Source of the DNA: CAZKEW01 sp964580435
GTDB lineage: Bacteria; Acidobacteriota; Aminicenantia; Aminicenantales; UBA8522
Direction of reading: 5' to 3'
DNA: 33,115 nt
Assembly: GCA_964580435.1 (NCBI GenBank)
Contig: CAZOKP010000022.1
Location: forward strand, 1 to 33,115
The notes beneath the pieces are model-generated. The model was not told the DNA's origin, ran no database searches, and saw only the letters and a list, made by a program, of their open reading frames with translations. Below, piece by piece: positions 31,720-33,115 of the stretch (position 1 is the stretch's first letter; every line of letters starts with the position of its first letter). Position numbers and translations under genes: made by a program.

Positions 31720-33012
31720 TTAGGGATAAAGGCGATAAAGAAGCCGGGGAAAGGGAATAGTCTCTCGGATGTGTTTGATCCCGCAGATCCAGGCCAGGGT
31801 TCTCTCAACACCGAGGCCGAAACCGGAGTGGGGGACACTGCCGTATTTTCTTAAGTCCATGTACCATTCATACGCTTGCCGGGGCAGGTTGTATTCTTTG
31901 AGCCGCTGCTCGAGAAGCGCAAGGTCATGGATTCGTTGTCCACCGCCGATAATCTCGCCGTAGCCTTCCGAGGCCAAAACATCCACACCCAGGGCCAGGT
32001 CAGGGCGTTCCTTGTCCGGCTGCATGTAAAAAGCCTTGATCTTCGAGGGAAAATGGGTGACACACACGGGACTGTCAAAGATCTCGGAGATCAGGTTTTC
32101 TTCAGGGGCCCCGAAATCGCTTCCCCACGCCATCGAGGAGCCTTTTTGTTGAAGAAGCCGGAGAGCTTCCTCATATGTCACGCGCGGAAAAGGCTTCTTG
32201 ATTTTTTCCAGCGATGTGGTATCTCGTTCCAGGACCTTAAGCTCCGGCCGCCTTTTTTCCAGGACTCTTCCAAGAATAAAGAGGATGAGATCCTGGGCCA
32301 GCTCGATCGTATCCTCGAGCTTGGCAAAGGCTACTTCGGGCTCGACCATCCAGAATTCAATTAGGTGGCGCCGCGTCTTTGATTTCTCGGCCCGGAAGGT
32401 CGGTCCAAAACAATAGACTTTGCCAAAGGCCATGGCCGTGGCCTCATTATAGAGCTGCCCGCTCTGGCTGAGATAGGCCTTCTGGTCAAAATATTCCGTC
32501 TCAAAAAGGGTCGTCGTCCCTTCACAAGAACTGGGAGTGAGAATCGGCGTATCCATAAGCCGGAACCCGCGGCCGTCAAAAAAATCGCGGATAGCCTTGA
32601 TGAGCTCGGCCCTGACTTGAAGGGCGGCGTGCTGCTTGCGGGAGCGCAGCCAGAGATGCCGGTGTTCCATCAAAAAGGGCGTACTGTGCTCCTTGGGCGT
32701 AATAGGATAGTCCAGAGCGACCTGGAGTGTCTCCATGTCCAGGATGCTAAGTTCATAGCCGCCCGGCGCCCTTTTTTCTTCCCTGACCGTTCCTCTAACG
32801 ATGACTGAAGACTCCTGCGTCAGAGCATCGAACTGCCGGAAAACGGGATGGTCTTTGGCGTCGCTGAAGATGGTGGCCTGGATGATCCCTGTACCGTCTC
32901 TGACCAGGAGAAACCGGACCTTGCCGCTGGAGCGTTTGTTATAGACCCACCCTCTAATTTCGACGTCTTCGTCGGCGTGCCTTCCAATATCCTCGACATA
33001 AACCCATCTCAT
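31720..33012 (-). CDS. asnS: Asparaginyl-tRNA synthetase
   Basis: The 430-residue class II synthetase has an N-terminal OB-fold anticodon-binding domain (about 1-105) and a catalytic domain. Motif 2 is FRAEKSKTRRHLIEFWMVEPE and motif 3 is GLGVERTLAWICG. These fit AsnRS rather than AspRS. The length is nearer the short archaeal/Thermus form (about 430) than the E. coli form (466). The ATG at 33012 is fixed by a strong promoter whose -10 box ends 9 bases before it, so the mRNA should be almost leaderless. Longer upstream frames would translate the promoter. It heads the long minus-strand run. Confidence 0.96.
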   Translation of the reverse strand: MRWVYVEDIGRHADEDVEIRGWVYNKRSSGKVRFLLVRDGTGIIQATIFSDAKDHPVFRQFDALTQESSVIVRGTVREEKRAPGGYELSILDMETLQVALDYPITPKEHSTPFLMEHRHLWLRSRKQHAALQVRAELIKAIRDFFDGRGFRLMDTPILTPSSCEGTTTLFETEYFDQKAYLSQSGQLYNEATAMAFGKVYCFGPTFRAEKSKTRRHLIEFWMVEPEVAFAKLEDTIELAQDLILFILGRVLEKRRPELKVLERDTTSLEKIKKPFPRVTYEEALRLLQQKGSSMAWGSDFGAPEENLISEIFDSPVCVTHFPSKIKAFYMQPDKERPDLALGVDVLASEGYGEIIGGGQRIHDLALLEQRLKEYNLPRQAYEWYMDLRKYGSVPHSGFGLGVERTLAWICGIKHIRETIPFPRLLYRLYP

Positions 33013-33021
33013 AGCGCACTT

Positions 33022-33050
33022 ATTATAAGGGATTGAAAAAAGCAGGTCAA
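33022..33050 (-). promoter_or_regulatory. Strong promoter of asnS, leaderless arrangement
   Basis: On the minus strand TTGACC (33045-33050), a 17-base spacer and a perfect TATAAT (33022-33027) precede the ATG at 33012 by only 9 bases after the -10 box. The transcript should begin about 1-3 bases before the start codon, and there is no Shine-Dalgarno sequence. Confidence 0.75.
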
Positions 33051-33115
33051 ATAGGCTCAAGGCTTTATGCGGATTGGCGCTGCGCCGTCTCTGCTGCACC
33101 TTTGATTGCGTTTTG

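Noticed and set aside
1..33115. CRISPR array, insertion sequences, prophage or toxin-antitoxin pair
   Set aside because: No regularly spaced repeats, transposase, integrase, phage structural genes or toxin-antitoxin-like pairs were seen.

Overview
This is a bacterial chromosome segment of moderate GC content that is almost entirely coding. It encodes a bacterial initiator tRNA end, PlsY/GpsA/PgpA phospholipid enzymes, RimO, signal peptides and a lipoprotein, which points to a Bacterium. A glycyl radical enzyme with its activase, together with several peptidases and amino-acid degradation genes, suggests an anaerobic peptide or amino-acid fermenter. A lineage such as Candidatus Aminicenantes or another Acidobacteriota relative would fit this content, but that is a guess from gene content, not from a search. 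No mobile element, CRISPR array, phage gene or rRNA was seen.

Left part (1-11112). The window opens inside a tRNA-fMet, followed by a small membrane protein and a stand-alone receiver domain. The main region of interest is at 1491-8936. A trans-3-hydroxy-L-proline dehydratase (a proline-racemase-fold protein with Thr in place of the second Cys) is divergent from a GntR regulator, a glycyl-radical activase and a glycyl radical enzyme. Nine active-site positions and the radical glycine of that enzyme match, at a constant offset, those I recall for trans-4-hydroxyproline dehydratase (HypD). An Xaa-Pro (M24) peptidase and a nitrilase-fold protein follow. The set reads as a system for using hydroxyproline, plausibly from collagen-like peptides, with a palindromic operator at 2638-2656 over the regulator's promoter. 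A specialised NusG-like factor and a sugar-aminotransferase-like gene follow within a few bases, and a FmdB-type zinc ribbon closes the region.

Middle (11113-22849). It contains pepD and a RidA protein with two good start sites, one of which gives a Tat-like leader. A galactokinase is directly followed by a zinc-type ABC transporter (binding protein, ATPase, permease). Then come a macrodomain protein, a membrane diguanylate cyclase, and a three-gene unit coupled by 4-base overlaps: two M16-family proteins that both lack the HxxEH zinc motif, then a bifunctional formiminotransferase-cyclodeaminase.

Right part (22937-33115). metK and ahcY form an activated-methyl-cycle pair. They converge on a long minus-strand housekeeping run: asnS, rimO, pgpA, cinA, thpR, plsY, gpsA and a TPR lipoprotein. 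Four successive junctions in this run overlap by exactly 4 bases (ATGA). Several promoters sit so close to the start codon (asnS, the macrodomain gene, galK) that leaderless or nearly leaderless mRNAs are likely.
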